Assembly (NCBI RefSeq): GCF_026013615.1
Contig: NZ_JAPDPI010000019.1
Coordinates: 42,392-106,391, forward strand
Length of the DNA: 64,000 nt
Source: Plebeiibacterium marinum
GTDB taxonomy: Bacteria > Bacteroidota > Bacteroidia > Bacteroidales > Marinilabiliaceae
Reading direction: 5' to 3'
Part shown: positions 27,401-35,734 of the stretch, in pieces
How positions within the stretch are numbered: the first letter of the stretch is position 1
How the letters are laid out: each line of letters starts with the position of its first letter
The notes under the pieces: model-generated
The model's input: only the letters and a program-made list of their open reading frames with translations
Database searches by the model: none
What the model was told of the DNA's origin: nothing
Translations under genes and position numbers: made by a program

Positions 27401-27844
27401 GCATTGTCTCCGGCTAAAAGAAACACAGTGGGTAGCGATTCTAACAACAGTATTTTACTGTATGCAGAGATTGTAAAAATGGCAACCCAATACAATAGTG
27501 AAAAACTTAGGGAAGAGTTAAATCAACAGTTAACAGATCTTCCTATGGGAACACTGCCTGATAATATATTGAGCATCTATTTGGCAGAAGGTTTATATCT
27601 GAAAGGAGAAAAACAGGTGGCCGACCAGCTGATAGAAAGCATGTATAAAACAGCTGATCAGATTATAGGTTATTATAATCAGATGCCTGCTGCCCAGAAA
27701 AAAGGTTTTGATTACCAATATCGTCAGGGCTTAATGTGGATGATGGAAATCCAACGCATCCTGGATAAGTTTGACAGAGATGATTTGTCGGCAAAACTAA
27801 ACGGCGATGCCAATAGCCAGGAAATAAAATTCCTGAATAATTGA
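24494..27844 (+). CDS. DUF2723 (TMEM260-like) membrane protein O-mannosyltransferase candidate with TPR-like C-terminus
   Basis: The 1116-residue protein carries the DUF2723 signature near its N-terminus ('TIEPTASFWDCGEFISTSYKLLVGHPPGAP'), with about ten predicted membrane helices, typical of GT-C glycosyltransferases. The eukaryotic relative TMEM260 is a protein O-mannosyltransferase; a similar role in periplasmic protein O-glycosylation is inferred, not shown. The Asp-Glu pair in 'WDCGEF' fits the catalytic acid position of GT-C enzymes. The region after about residue 870 resembles helical TPR units ('ALLDEGKTDKAVDVLDMAL', 'FLAEGYYKADKRAKAEEIL'). Its downstream neighbour is a polysaccharide deacetylase. 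Confidence 0.85.
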   Translation: MKNYKLLNNAFGWLSFLIAAITYTMTIEPTASFWDCGEFISTSYKLLVGHPPGAPVFMILGRFFSLFAPEPGSVAFMINLMSALSSAFTILFLFWTITHLGKKIFMDEKSEEWRSWAVVGAGFVGALAYTFSDTFWFSAVEGEVYAMSSLFTAMVFWAILKWEDVADEPYSNRWLILIAYLMGLSIGVHLLNLLAIPAIVLVYYFKKFEVNRNGLLAALGISAVILLGILYGIIPYTVKAASWFELLFVNNFGMPFNTGVAVYIILLIGGLIIGIWYTHKHKHVIVNTIILGVTVILIGYSSFAMIVIRSYAQPTMDQNSPEDVFSLMGYLNREQYGDRPLFYGEYYNSEIDFKASQAKEGDPIRIKKDGEYKTVDHKPEYVFKDQTLTLFPRMYSRDPRHIDQYKSWAGKSKGKSVRVMDEETGENKTITMPTFADNLAFFFNYQINHMYVRYFMWNFVGRQNDIQGNGEVTKGNWISGIPFIDNARLGDQSKLPDTYKNNKARNKYYFLPFLLGLMGLLFQYQAGRKGKEGFWIVMLLFFLTGLAIVLYLNQTPLQPRERDYAYAGSFYAFAIWIGLGVLAIVDLLNKYIPGKAAAISATLVTLFCVPVLMASQNWDDHNRSNRNVARDLAFNYLDTCDENAVIFTNGDNDTFPLWYAQEVEGYRLDVRVCNLSYLQTDWYIDQMKRKAYDSDPLPFSLEHDQYVTGTRDVAHIVELIKDRVDLKEAINFLASDNPKTKQIPGYQGTHEFLPAKRFKVPVDSLKMIQTGVVSTDDADLIVPQINIDINKSRVLKNEIMILDLLSNNDWNRPIYFAVTVGRDNYASLEDYFQLEGFAYKVVPIRTNNADGQIGRVDTEKMYDKFKNKFRWGGFDNPDVYLDENHQRMAMNIRNNMSRLASALLDEGKTDKAVDVLDMALTKLPVSKVPHNYFSIFLAEGYYKADKRAKAEEILKQFGEQTMQEMKFYSALSPAKRNTVGSDSNNSILLYAEIVKMATQYNSEKLREELNQQLTDLPMGTLPDNILSIYLAEGLYLKGEKQVADQLIESMYKTADQIIGYYNQMPAAQKKGFDYQYRQGLMWMMEIQRILDKFDRDDLSAKLNGDANSQEIKFLNN

Positions 27845-27850
27845 GGTAGT

Positions 27851-27998
27851 TTGTAGCTGATAGCTGATAGCTTATAGCAAATAGCTTATAGCCCATAGCT
27901 GATAGCGAATAGCTGATGGCTGATAGCGAATAGCTGATTAATGTTAATTGCTAATTGATCATTGTTGATTGATTATTGTTGATTGATAACTGATAATT
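27851..27998. repeat. Degenerate simple repeats between genes
   Basis: About eight imperfect units of TGATAGC/TTATAGC type (27851-27939), followed by TTGATTGATTATTGTTGATTG-like units (to 27998). It occupies the whole spacer between two plus-strand genes and matches the repeats at 16893 and 63505 in style. Confidence 0.85.
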
Positions 27999-28003
27999 GA
28001 ATA

Positions 28004-28612
28004 ATGGTTCATCCAAATTATGCATTAAGAAAAATATTTAACGGGGCCACATGGCTTGAACAAACATCTCAAAACGAGGTGTTTGTTACTTTTGATGATG
28101 GCCCAATTCCGGAAGTAACGCCGTGGGTGCTTGATGAGGCAGATAAATGGGGGGCTAAACTTACTTTTTTCTGTGTAGGCGAAAATGTGCATAAACATCC
28201 GGATGTGTATCAGGAAGTTTTAAAAAGAGGACATGCTGTTGGAAACCATACTTACAATCATATAAAAGCCTTTAGCTATAGCAAAAAGGATTATTTTAAA
28301 AACATCGACAAAGCATCGGAGTTAATTGAAACAACGTTGTTCCGTCCTCCGCATGGCTATCTGTACCCCTGGTATGTAAAGCCGTTAAAAAAGAAATTTG
28401 AAAAGATTGTGATGTGGGATATCCTGAGTCGTGACTATGATCAGGATTTTAATAAGGAAAGCGTGTTTGTAAATGTGGAGAAATACCTGAGGCCCGGAGC
28501 CGTGATTGTTTTCCATGATTCGCTAAAAGCTGAGAAGAATATGAAGTATGCCTTTCCAAAAACCCTGGAGCTGATTAATAAGAGAAATTATACCGCAAGT
28601 TCAATTAGATAA
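28004..28612 (+). CDS. Polysaccharide deacetylase (NodB homology)
   Basis: The 202-residue protein has the five NodB-type motifs: 'TFDDGP' (residues 29-34), 'HTYNH' with His82 and His86, 'RPPHGYLYPW', a 'WDILSRDYD' segment and the C-terminal 'VFHDS'. These form the metal-binding active site of carbohydrate esterase family 4. It has no signal peptide. Likely substrates are acetylated glycans of the envelope; the exact one is not evident. It follows the DUF2723 gene after the repeat-rich spacer. Confidence 0.9.
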   Translation: MVHPNYALRKIFNGATWLEQTSQNEVFVTFDDGPIPEVTPWVLDEADKWGAKLTFFCVGENVHKHPDVYQEVLKRGHAVGNHTYNHIKAFSYSKKDYFKNIDKASELIETTLFRPPHGYLYPWYVKPLKKKFEKIVMWDILSRDYDQDFNKESVFVNVEKYLRPGAVIVFHDSLKAEKNMKYAFPKTLELINKRNYTASSIR

Positions 28613-28692
28613 ATAAGTTGCATTAAAATAACAATATATTTAGAATAAGAACTTAAATTTGACAAACATAAAAGGAATTTAATAGCAAAAAT

Positions 28693-29961
28693 ATGAAGGT
28701 ATTACTATTGGGGTCGGGAGGAAGAGAACATGCCCTGGCCTGGAAACTGAAGCAGAGTCCAAAGTTAAAGGAATTAATCATAGCTCCGGGAAATGCAGGT
28801 ACTGCAGAGCTAGGTAAGAATGTTGACCTAAATCCCAATGATTTCGATGCGGTAAAAAAGGTAGCTATTGACAACCAAATAGATATGTTGATTGTTGGTC
28901 CCGAAGAACCTTTGGTAAGGGGTGTGAAAGATTTCTTCCTGAACGATCCGGAATTGGCTTCTATTCCTGTTATCGGCCCGGGTAAAAGGGGTGCTCAGCT
29001 GGAAGGAAGCAAGGAATTTGCTAAAGAGTTCATGGCCAACTATGGTATTCCAACTGCAAAATATAAAACGGTTACTCCGGAAAATCTTGAAAAAGGACTG
29101 GCGTTTTTAGATGAGATGAAAGCCCCTTATGTTTTAAAAGCTGATGGATTGGCTGCCGGAAAAGGTGTGTTGATTATTGATGATATTGATGAAGCCAAAG
29201 CTGAGTTAAAAACCATGCTTGAAGGTAAGTTTGGTGATGCCAGTAAAAAAGTGGTTATCGAAGAGTTTTTGAGTGGTATAGAGTTGTCTGTTTTTGTTCT
29301 TACTGATGGTTCTGGATATGTGGTATTACCCGAAGCCAAGGATTATAAAAGGATTGGCGAAGGGGATACTGGATTAAATACTGGAGGTATGGGAGCTGTT
29401 AGCCCGGTTCCTTTTGCCGATGAAAAGTTTATGAACAAAGTTCATAAAAAAATCATTTTCCCGACTATCCAGGGATTACAGTCTGAGGAAATACCATACA
29501 AAGGATTTATCTTTATTGGATTAATCAAGGTAGGAGAGGAGCCATATGTGATTGAATATAACGTTCGTATGGGTGATCCTGAAACAGAAGTGGTTATGCC
29601 TCGTGTAAAAAATGATTTATTAGAGTTGTTTGAGGCCACTGCCGCCAAACGCCTGAAAGAGCATACAATTGAGATCGATGACCAGGCTGTAACTACAGTT
29701 ATGATGGTAGCAGGAGGTTATCCGGAAGCTTATGAAAAGGGAAAGGAAATGACCGGTTTTGACCAGGTGAAGGATGGTATGGCTTTTCATGCAGGCACTA
29801 AAATTCAGGATGGCAAAGTGGTGACAAATGGCGGTCGTGTAATTGCCTTGTCTTCCTTTGGAAAGGACTTTTCGGAAGCCCTTGAAAAATCATATAAAAA
29901 TGCGGAAGTAATTAATTTTGAAGGAAAATATTTTAGAAAAGATATTGGATTTGATTTATGA
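28693..29961 (+). CDS. purD: Phosphoribosylamine-glycine ligase
   Basis: The 422-residue enzyme catalyses the ATP-dependent joining of glycine to 5-phosphoribosylamine in de novo purine synthesis. It opens with 'MKVLLLGSGGREHALAWKL' and has the ATP-grasp segments 'APYVLKADGLAAGKGVLI' and 'IEEFLSGIELSVFVLTDG', then 'NTGGMGAVSPVPF' and 'EYNVRMGDPETEVVMPR'. Its length is standard for PurD. Its stop overlaps the next gene by 4 bp (ATGA), so the two are translationally coupled. No other purine genes lie nearby. Confidence 0.97.
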   Translation: MKVLLLGSGGREHALAWKLKQSPKLKELIIAPGNAGTAELGKNVDLNPNDFDAVKKVAIDNQIDMLIVGPEEPLVRGVKDFFLNDPELASIPVIGPGKRGAQLEGSKEFAKEFMANYGIPTAKYKTVTPENLEKGLAFLDEMKAPYVLKADGLAAGKGVLIIDDIDEAKAELKTMLEGKFGDASKKVVIEEFLSGIELSVFVLTDGSGYVVLPEAKDYKRIGEGDTGLNTGGMGAVSPVPFADEKFMNKVHKKIIFPTIQGLQSEEIPYKGFIFIGLIKVGEEPYVIEYNVRMGDPETEVVMPRVKNDLLELFEATAAKRLKEHTIEIDDQAVTTVMMVAGGYPEAYEKGKEMTGFDQVKDGMAFHAGTKIQDGKVVTNGGRVIALSSFGKDFSEALEKSYKNAEVINFEGKYFRKDIGFDL

Positions 29962-30932
29962 TATTAAAGCAGATTCATAGCAATAAAATAGGAGCATATG
30001 CATTTATGCTCCTTCTTTTAATTACCCTTTGGGTTATTCCGTTTTTAAAAAACAATGTGGTTCCGGTTAATGTATCCGGGGGTATGCCGATGGGTGATTT
30101 TTTATACCAGCTAAATAGTACCAAATGGATTTCGTTAGTGGCGAGTTTTGTTTGTATCCTTTTGGTTTCTGTTGGTATAACCCGGTTTAATGCAAGATAT
30201 GGCCTGTTAAATAAGCAGTCAGCACTGCCTGCAGTAGTTTTTGTTTTGCTTGCAGGAAGTATCACTTCTATCCAGTTGTTAAACCCGGTAATGATTTCAT
30301 CGGTTTTTATTGTTATCAGTCTGAGTTACCTGTTTGAGGCATACAACTATCGAAAAACTATGAAAGAGTGCTTTATTGCTGCATTTGCACTTTCATTAGG
30401 TAGTTTGTTTGCATATAAAATAGTGCTTCTTTTCCCGTTGTTGATATTTGTTATGATTCCTCTGCGGGTACTTTCGTTTAAATCTTTTTTGGCTTCGTTA
30501 ATTGGTTTTGTGCTACCGTGGTTGTTTGTTTTTGGCTACGAATTAATGTGGGGCAATATGTCCGAATATCTTCTGCTGTTGAAACCTTTGATTGTAAAAT
30601 TTAGTGGGGATTTTGGTTATACTTTAGAGTCTTTTATTTATTTCGGTTTAATTGTATTATTGTTCATTGCTTCAATGGTTACAGCAATTAATGAATTGGG
30701 GAAAAAGAAAATTTTTACCCGCAAACAGTTTGTTTCGTTAATATGGATTTCTGTTTACATTGTTGCTTTAGTTCCTGTAACTGGAGGAAGTGTTGAATTT
30801 ATTACATTGGCTGCCATTTCTTTATCTATATTAATTGCCCATCTGATTAATAGCATTAATTCATGGATCTGGCGAAATATCTTCTTTTTTAGTGTGGTTG
30901 CATTAACAGTATTGGGGCAGTTGTTTTTATAA
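29958..30932 (+). CDS. DUF6427-like polytopic membrane protein
   Basis: The 324-residue protein overlaps the purD stop by 4 bp. It contains about nine to ten predicted transmembrane helices ('AYAFMLLLLITLWVIPFL', 'LVASFVCILLVSVGI') and looks like the Bacteroidota-specific DUF6427 family; this is recognised from the pattern and context, not from a search. The function is unknown. The stop overlaps the carbamoyltransferase start by 1 nt (TAATG). The three genes therefore form a tight operon. Confidence 0.72.
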   Translation: MILKQIHSNKIGAYAFMLLLLITLWVIPFLKNNVVPVNVSGGMPMGDFLYQLNSTKWISLVASFVCILLVSVGITRFNARYGLLNKQSALPAVVFVLLAGSITSIQLLNPVMISSVFIVISLSYLFEAYNYRKTMKECFIAAFALSLGSLFAYKIVLLFPLLIFVMIPLRVLSFKSFLASLIGFVLPWLFVFGYELMWGNMSEYLLLLKPLIVKFSGDFGYTLESFIYFGLIVLLFIASMVTAINELGKKKIFTRKQFVSLIWISVYIVALVPVTGGSVEFITLAAISLSILIAHLINSINSWIWRNIFFFSVVALTVLGQLFL

Positions 30933-32587
30933 TGGATGTATCAAAACCTACTCTGGCAATCTATGCTATTCAGGATCGGTTGAATAGCGAAACTCCTTTT
31001 TATGTGCATGATCATGCCCTTACCTTAATGAATCAGGGTAAAGTTATTAAACATCTTACCCTTGAGCGATTAAGCAGGAAAAAGCATGATAACAAACTTC
31101 ACGAATCACTTTATGATATTTTAAAAGCTGAGGGCTTGCTGGCACCTGATGATTTTGATTTGGTTTTTCCGGATAATGTTGTGGGACGAGCCATGATTTC
31201 ATCATGTGGTAAACTCAGGTATGAAGGTCCTTTGAATAACAAATTATTTCCTTTTCCGGAAGAAGGCAGGTGCTGGTGGCTTGATCATGAGCGAAGAGCT
31301 TTCTCTATTAATCATGAATTGGCTCATGTGGCTAGTGTGCTGCCATTTTGTGGTACTTTTAAAGAGGATGGGTTGTTGATTCATTTTGATGGAGGAGGTA
31401 GTTTATCCAATTTTTCTGCATGGCACTTTAAAGATGGGGAATTGCAAAATCTGGAGTTCCATTGGGATTATAAATACTTGTCTTCGTTTTTTAATGCAAA
31501 TGCGTTGGTCTTTGGTATTATCGGAGCAAGTTTTAATCATCAAAACGCTGTTCCTGGTAAGATGATGGGATTGGCCTCTTTTGGTACTTACTCACATAAG
31601 TTGGAGAAATGGTTAAAAAAGCATGGATATTTTGCTGATATATGGGGCAAAAAGGGTGGGTTTTATCAGGCGGCACGCAATGATTTTGGTTGGAAAGGAA
31701 GTGGTTTAAGTACCCAGGATCCTTTTTTATATGATATTGTTGCCACGTTGCAGCATATTTTCATCCGGGATTTTCATACACAGCTGGAGCGTTTAAAAAA
31801 CTCAACCGGAGCAAAATATCTTTATTATACAGGAGGTTCTGCACTTAATATTGTTGCCAATACTCAAATTCTGGAATCCGGATTGTTTGATGATATTTTT
31901 ATTCCACCTTGTACCGAAGATAGTGGTTTGTCGCTAGGAGCAGCCTCGTTTTTGGAGTGGCAGAAACATGGTAAGCTTGAAATACATCGTCCATATCTGA
32001 ATAATTGGGGAATTGAGAATGGTAAAGTTGATGCATTGGATGATGTTGAAGAGGTGGCAAAGGAATTGTTGAGCGGTAAAGTGATTGGTGTGTGTAATGG
32101 ATTTGGTGAGGTTGGGCCCCGTGCTTTGGGAAACAGAAGCATTATTGCCATGGCAAACAGCAAGCAACTATCAGACAGGGTAAGTATGCAACATAAGGGC
32201 AGGGAATGGTATCGCCCGGTAGCGCCTGTTATGCTTGAAAGGAATACTGAGTATTATACCGGTAGAAAGAAGGTACATCATTTAAGCGATTTGATGTTAC
32301 TCGATTTTCCTATAGTAGATGAACTAAAGCACGAAATTGAAGGGGTTGTGCATGTGGATGGCACTGCAAGAATCCAAACCATCAGGAATGAGGCTCAAAA
32401 TCCTTTCTTGTACCGTTTGCTTTTGTTTTTGGATGAAAAGTATGGTGTAAAAGCCTTGATTAATACTTCCTTTAACAAAAGAGGAGAGCCGATTGTGCAT
32501 ACTCATGAAGATGCAATAAAATCAGCTCGAAACATGAACCTGGATGGGGTTGTTCTGAATGGCAAATACCAAGCCTTGCAAAAGTGA
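30932..32587 (+). CDS. Carbamoyltransferase of the NodU/TobZ family
   Basis: The 551-residue protein carries an N-terminal Kae1-like domain ('HELAHVASVLPF', 'IHFDGGGSLSNFSAWHF', 'YTGGSALNIVANTQIL', 'EDSGLSLGAA') and a C-terminal domain starting at 'GEVGPRALGNRSIIA'. These motifs characterise O-carbamoyltransferases that use carbamoyl phosphate and ATP through carbamoyl-adenylate. Acceptors are usually sugars or cell-surface glycans; here the acceptor is unknown. The tight coupling with DUF6427 and purD is conserved-looking but its meaning is inferred. Confidence 0.88.
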   Translation: MDVSKPTLAIYAIQDRLNSETPFYVHDHALTLMNQGKVIKHLTLERLSRKKHDNKLHESLYDILKAEGLLAPDDFDLVFPDNVVGRAMISSCGKLRYEGPLNNKLFPFPEEGRCWWLDHERRAFSINHELAHVASVLPFCGTFKEDGLLIHFDGGGSLSNFSAWHFKDGELQNLEFHWDYKYLSSFFNANALVFGIIGASFNHQNAVPGKMMGLASFGTYSHKLEKWLKKHGYFADIWGKKGGFYQAARNDFGWKGSGLSTQDPFLYDIVATLQHIFIRDFHTQLERLKNSTGAKYLYYTGGSALNIVANTQILESGLFDDIFIPPCTEDSGLSLGAASFLEWQKHGKLEIHRPYLNNWGIENGKVDALDDVEEVAKELLSGKVIGVCNGFGEVGPRALGNRSIIAMANSKQLSDRVSMQHKGREWYRPVAPVMLERNTEYYTGRKKVHHLSDLMLLDFPIVDELKHEIEGVVHVDGTARIQTIRNEAQNPFLYRLLLFLDEKYGVKALINTSFNKRGEPIVHTHEDAIKSARNMNLDGVVLNGKYQALQK

Positions 32588-32667
32588 GTGAATCTATAGA
32601 GACTTTGAGTGTTTAGAATTGGATATCTTACTTATTAACAGCAAGCTGATCATAGTGATCAGTATCA

Positions 32668-33189
32668 TTACATTGAAATAATTCTCCAGTCGTTTGTAAT
32701 TTTATGCTTGATGCGTTTTGAAGGGAATGCCAGTTTTATCCCAAAATGGGTAGCCAGTCCCACGCCGGTTGAATAGAGTAGCCTTTCGGTGGAGTTTAGG
32801 TTGTTTTTATCACTAAAAGCATAGTAGGATCCCAGAGTGGCTGCAGTTGTTAGAGCAAATTTCAGAAACTGTGATCCCACGCTTACTTTACGAAAACCGG
32901 TGATGTCCTTAAGCATTATTTTCCGTTGTTCTGTAGGAGTGCCAAATAACCTGTATTTGCTCAAAACAACCGAGCTGTCGCTCAAACTCATCATATAGTT
33001 CATCGATAGTTCTTTTTGGTTAAGGTAGCCGTTGTATTCGAGCATTAACATCCCTCCCAGCGGAATTTGGGTAGCTTTTTTGTCTTTGTCATTTAAAAAT
33101 ACAAGTATCTGTTTTTGGGCTTTAAGTCCCAAAGAACCCATCAGGATAAAGCAGATTGTCAGGATGCGTATACTTACATTTGGTTTCAT
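32668..33189 (-). CDS. Exported protein of unknown function
   Basis: From the ATG at 33189 the 173-residue protein has a signal peptide 'MKPNVSIRILTICFILMGSLGLKAQ'. An upstream ATG at 33222 would add 11 residues and spoil the signal's N-region, so the shorter start is preferred. The remainder has beta-like segments and a possible hydrophobic stretch near 'FLKFALTTAATLGSYYAF'. I do not recognise the family. It is convergent with the carbamoyltransferase gene and separated by about 80 bp. Confidence 0.65.
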   Translation of the reverse strand: MKPNVSIRILTICFILMGSLGLKAQKQILVFLNDKDKKATQIPLGGMLMLEYNGYLNQKELSMNYMMSLSDSSVVLSKYRLFGTPTEQRKIMLKDITGFRKVSVGSQFLKFALTTAATLGSYYAFSDKNNLNSTERLLYSTGVGLATHFGIKLAFPSKRIKHKITNDWRIISM

Positions 33190-33222
33190 GTGTTTATAAT
33201 TTTCTTTCATTTGCCACATCAA

Positions 33223-33466
33223 TAGTTCGTTAGTTTTTTATAAGTGTTAGATTATGAGATACTTAATAAAATCAACTCAAGTTAGGTAAAGATATTATTT
33301 TAAGCATCTTGCAAATAAGTCTCTTATCTCTTATCTAAAATCTAACGATCTGTTAAACATGGAACTCCCAAATAAATTTAATCATCCTCCGGGGTTTTAA
33401 TTGGGATAATCAAATTTACATGGTTGTTTCATGTAGTTGTTATTTACCTGTTTTCACAAAGTAAAC
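33223..33466. other. Intergenic region upstream of the exported protein
   Basis: A/T-rich with no recognised gene or RNA. Confidence 0.4.
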
Positions 33467-33470
33467 AAAA

Positions 33471-33503
33471 AAAGCCTTTACTGAACTGGTCAATAAAGGC
33501 TTT
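33471..33503 (-). terminator. Terminator of tyrS
   Basis: AAAGCCTTTA and TAAAGGCTTT form a 10-bp stem with a 13-nt loop and a U-tract on the minus strand, about 20 bp past the tyrS stop. Confidence 0.9.
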
Positions 33504-33522
33504 AGCGTGTAAAATATATTTT

Positions 33523-34815
33523 TTACTCTGCTACAACAACAAAGTAATTTTTCTTTCCTTTTTGGAACAACAAATATTTGTCGTTTAAAAGGCTGCTGGT
33601 ATCTATGCTCATCTCTGGTGATGACAGTTTTTCTTTGTTCAAACTGGCTCCACCTCCTTTGATGGTTTTACGTGCCTCTCCTTTTGAAGGAAAAATCTGA
33701 GTTTTAACTGCCATTAGCTCTAAAATATCAATTCCCTCATTTAACTCTTGTTTGGAGATGTTAAATGTTGGAACTCCTTCAAAAACCGATAAAAAGGTAT
33801 CTTCATCAATCTTTTTTAAAGCATCCATGGTTGATTTGCCAAATAAAATCTGACTGGCTTCAACTGAAGTATCGTATGCCTCACGTCCGTGGATCATAAC
33901 TGTAACTTCTTCTGCTAACCTTTTTTGCAGGGCTCTTGCATGTGGTGCTTCTGCATGTTCTTTTACCAATGCAGCTACTTCATCCTGCGAAAGCAAAGTA
34001 AAAATCTTAATATACTTTTCTGCATCAGCATCTGAGGTATTAAGCCAAAATTGGTAAAACTTATAAGGACTGGTTCTCTTTGGATCCAACCAGATATTCC
34101 CTGATTCTGTTTTTCCAAACTTGCCCCCGTCAGCTTTTGTGATTAAAGGACAGGTCATTGCGAATGCTTCTCCTCCAAGTTTCCTGCGTATCAGTTCGGT
34201 ACCGGTGGTAATGTTTCCCCACTGATCAGAACCACCCATCTGCAATTTACAGTTGTGGGCCTGGTATAAATGATAAAAGTCTGTCCCCTGAACCAACTGG
34301 TAAGTAAACTCGGTAAACGAAAGTCCTGAATTGCCTTCTCCACTAATTCGTTTTTTAACAGAATCTTTTGCCATCATGTAGTTAACGGTAAGGTGCTTGC
34401 CAATATCCCGAATGAACTCAAGGAATGAAAATTCCTTCATCCAATCGTAATTGTTTACCATTAAGGCCTGGTTTTTATTTCCACTTTCAAAATCTAAAAA
34501 GCGGCTAAGTTGTGCTTTTAAGCATTCCTGGTTATGGCGAAGGGTGGCTTCATCTAATAAGTTACGCTCTGCGGATTTCCCTGAAGGGTCACCAATCATT
34601 CCTGTAGCGCCTCCAACCAATACAATGGGTCTGTGCCCTGCTACCTGAAGATGTTTCAACATCATTACCGATACCAGGTGTCCAATATGTAGCGAATCTG
34701 CTGTCGGGTCAATCCCCACATAAGCAGTTGTCATTTCTTTTTGTAATTGCTCCTGGGTTCCCGGCATAATGTCGTGAATCATGCCACGCCATTCCAATTC
34801 CTCAACAAAATTCAT
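33523..34815 (-). CDS. tyrS: Tyrosyl-tRNA synthetase
   Basis: The 430-residue class I synthetase has the HIGH motif as 'SLHIGHLVS' (His43-His46) and the KMSKS-like 'GKFGKTESG' near residue 236. The anticodon-binding and C-terminal S4 domain ('[20 protein letters not shown]') are complete. It charges tRNA-Tyr. A terminator follows the stop and CvpA is upstream on the same strand with a 168-bp gap. A TATCTTTG box on the minus strand (34868-34861) may be the -7 element, but no TTTG is present 19 nt upstream. Confidence 0.97.
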   Translation of the reverse strand: MNFVEELEWRGMIHDIMPGTQEQLQKEMTTAYVGIDPTADSLHIGHLVSVMMLKHLQVAGHRPIVLVGGATGMIGDPSGKSAERNLLDEATLRHNQECLKAQLSRFLDFESGNKNQALMVNNYDWMKEFSFLEFIRDIGKHLTVNYMMAKDSVKKRISGEGNSGLSFTEFTYQLVQGTDFYHLYQAHNCKLQMGGSDQWGNITTGTELIRRKLGGEAFAMTCPLITKADGGKFGKTESGNIWLDPKRTSPYKFYQFWLNTSDADAEKYIKIFTLLSQDEVAALVKEHAEAPHARALQKRLAEEVTVMIHGREAYDTSVEASQILFGKSTMDALKKIDEDTFLSVFEGVPTFNISKQELNEGIDILELMAVKTQIFPSKGEARKTIKGGGASLNKEKLSSPEMSIDTSSLLNDKYLLFQKGKKNYFVVVAE

Positions 34816-34983
34816 GATTGTATTTTTTCTAAATTTTTATCAGATACTATATTGTGTGGCCAAAGATAATAGAAAAGATTGTGAATTAGCCAGCTATTGG
34901 GAAAACTGTGGTAACTTATGTTACCATCATAACTTACCAAAGCAAAAAGCCAATGGTATCAGACATTAGTCGTTATTTAGATT

Positions 34984-35508
34984 CTAAATGTTGACTTCAA
35001 TTGCTTCCTGAACTTTCTTTTGTGCCTTTTCTTTATCAAAATTCAGATAAGGAAATACTCTTGGGGCAAATTGTGAAAGAGGTTCGTATAAAATTGAGCT
35101 TTCTCTGGTTTTTTCGGGTATTAAATTAAAAGTACGGTCAAATGAGGCAAAAACTGCCATGATGATGCTTAATATAAATGCAATTTTTATGAAAGAAAAA
35201 ACGGCACCAAATAGCCTGTTTATAAAACCAAGGGAAACAGCCTGAATCAATTTGTCAACTGCTTTAGCAATCAGGTGAACGGCCACTACAATAGCGGCAA
35301 AAGTTACTATAAACGCAACAATGCCAATATAGTTGCCGGATATATACTGGGAAAGCCATGTTTCGGTAAAGTCCGAAAATTTAATTGCCCCTAAAATACC
35401 AAGGACTAAGGCGGCCAGGGAGGCCAGTTCTATAATAAATCCGTTTCTAACACCCCTGATAATAGCATATAGCAGGATGATCCCTGCCACAATATCGAAA
35501 TAGTTCAT
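34984..35508 (-). CDS. CvpA family membrane protein
   Basis: The 174-residue protein starts 'MNYFDIVAGIILLYAIIRGVRNGFIIELASLAALVLGILGAI', matching the N-terminal pattern of CvpA/DedE with four membrane helices in total. Members are linked to colicin V production and to envelope stress; the molecular role is unsettled. The gene is upstream of tyrS on the same strand and may be cotranscribed. No partner gene is seen. Confidence 0.85.
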   Translation of the reverse strand: MNYFDIVAGIILLYAIIRGVRNGFIIELASLAALVLGILGAIKFSDFTETWLSQYISGNYIGIVAFIVTFAAIVVAVHLIAKAVDKLIQAVSLGFINRLFGAVFSFIKIAFILSIIMAVFASFDRTFNLIPEKTRESSILYEPLSQFAPRVFPYLNFDKEKAQKKVQEAIEVNI

Positions 35509-35734
35509 TGCAAAAATTTTATGCTAAAATAATTAAAATGAAGACACTTTGAGTCTTGCACCCTTTAAATAATATAGACTGGTTGCAAGCATTGATAATT
35601 AGCCGATATATTAACAATTATGTAATCAACCTGTGTGTGAAAAAAATAATCAGGTTTTTAACTATACGAGCTTAGGCATATAGCAGTTGTTCTAAGAAAA
35701 TATTTATATTTAAGTTTTAAAAGTTGTAGATCCT

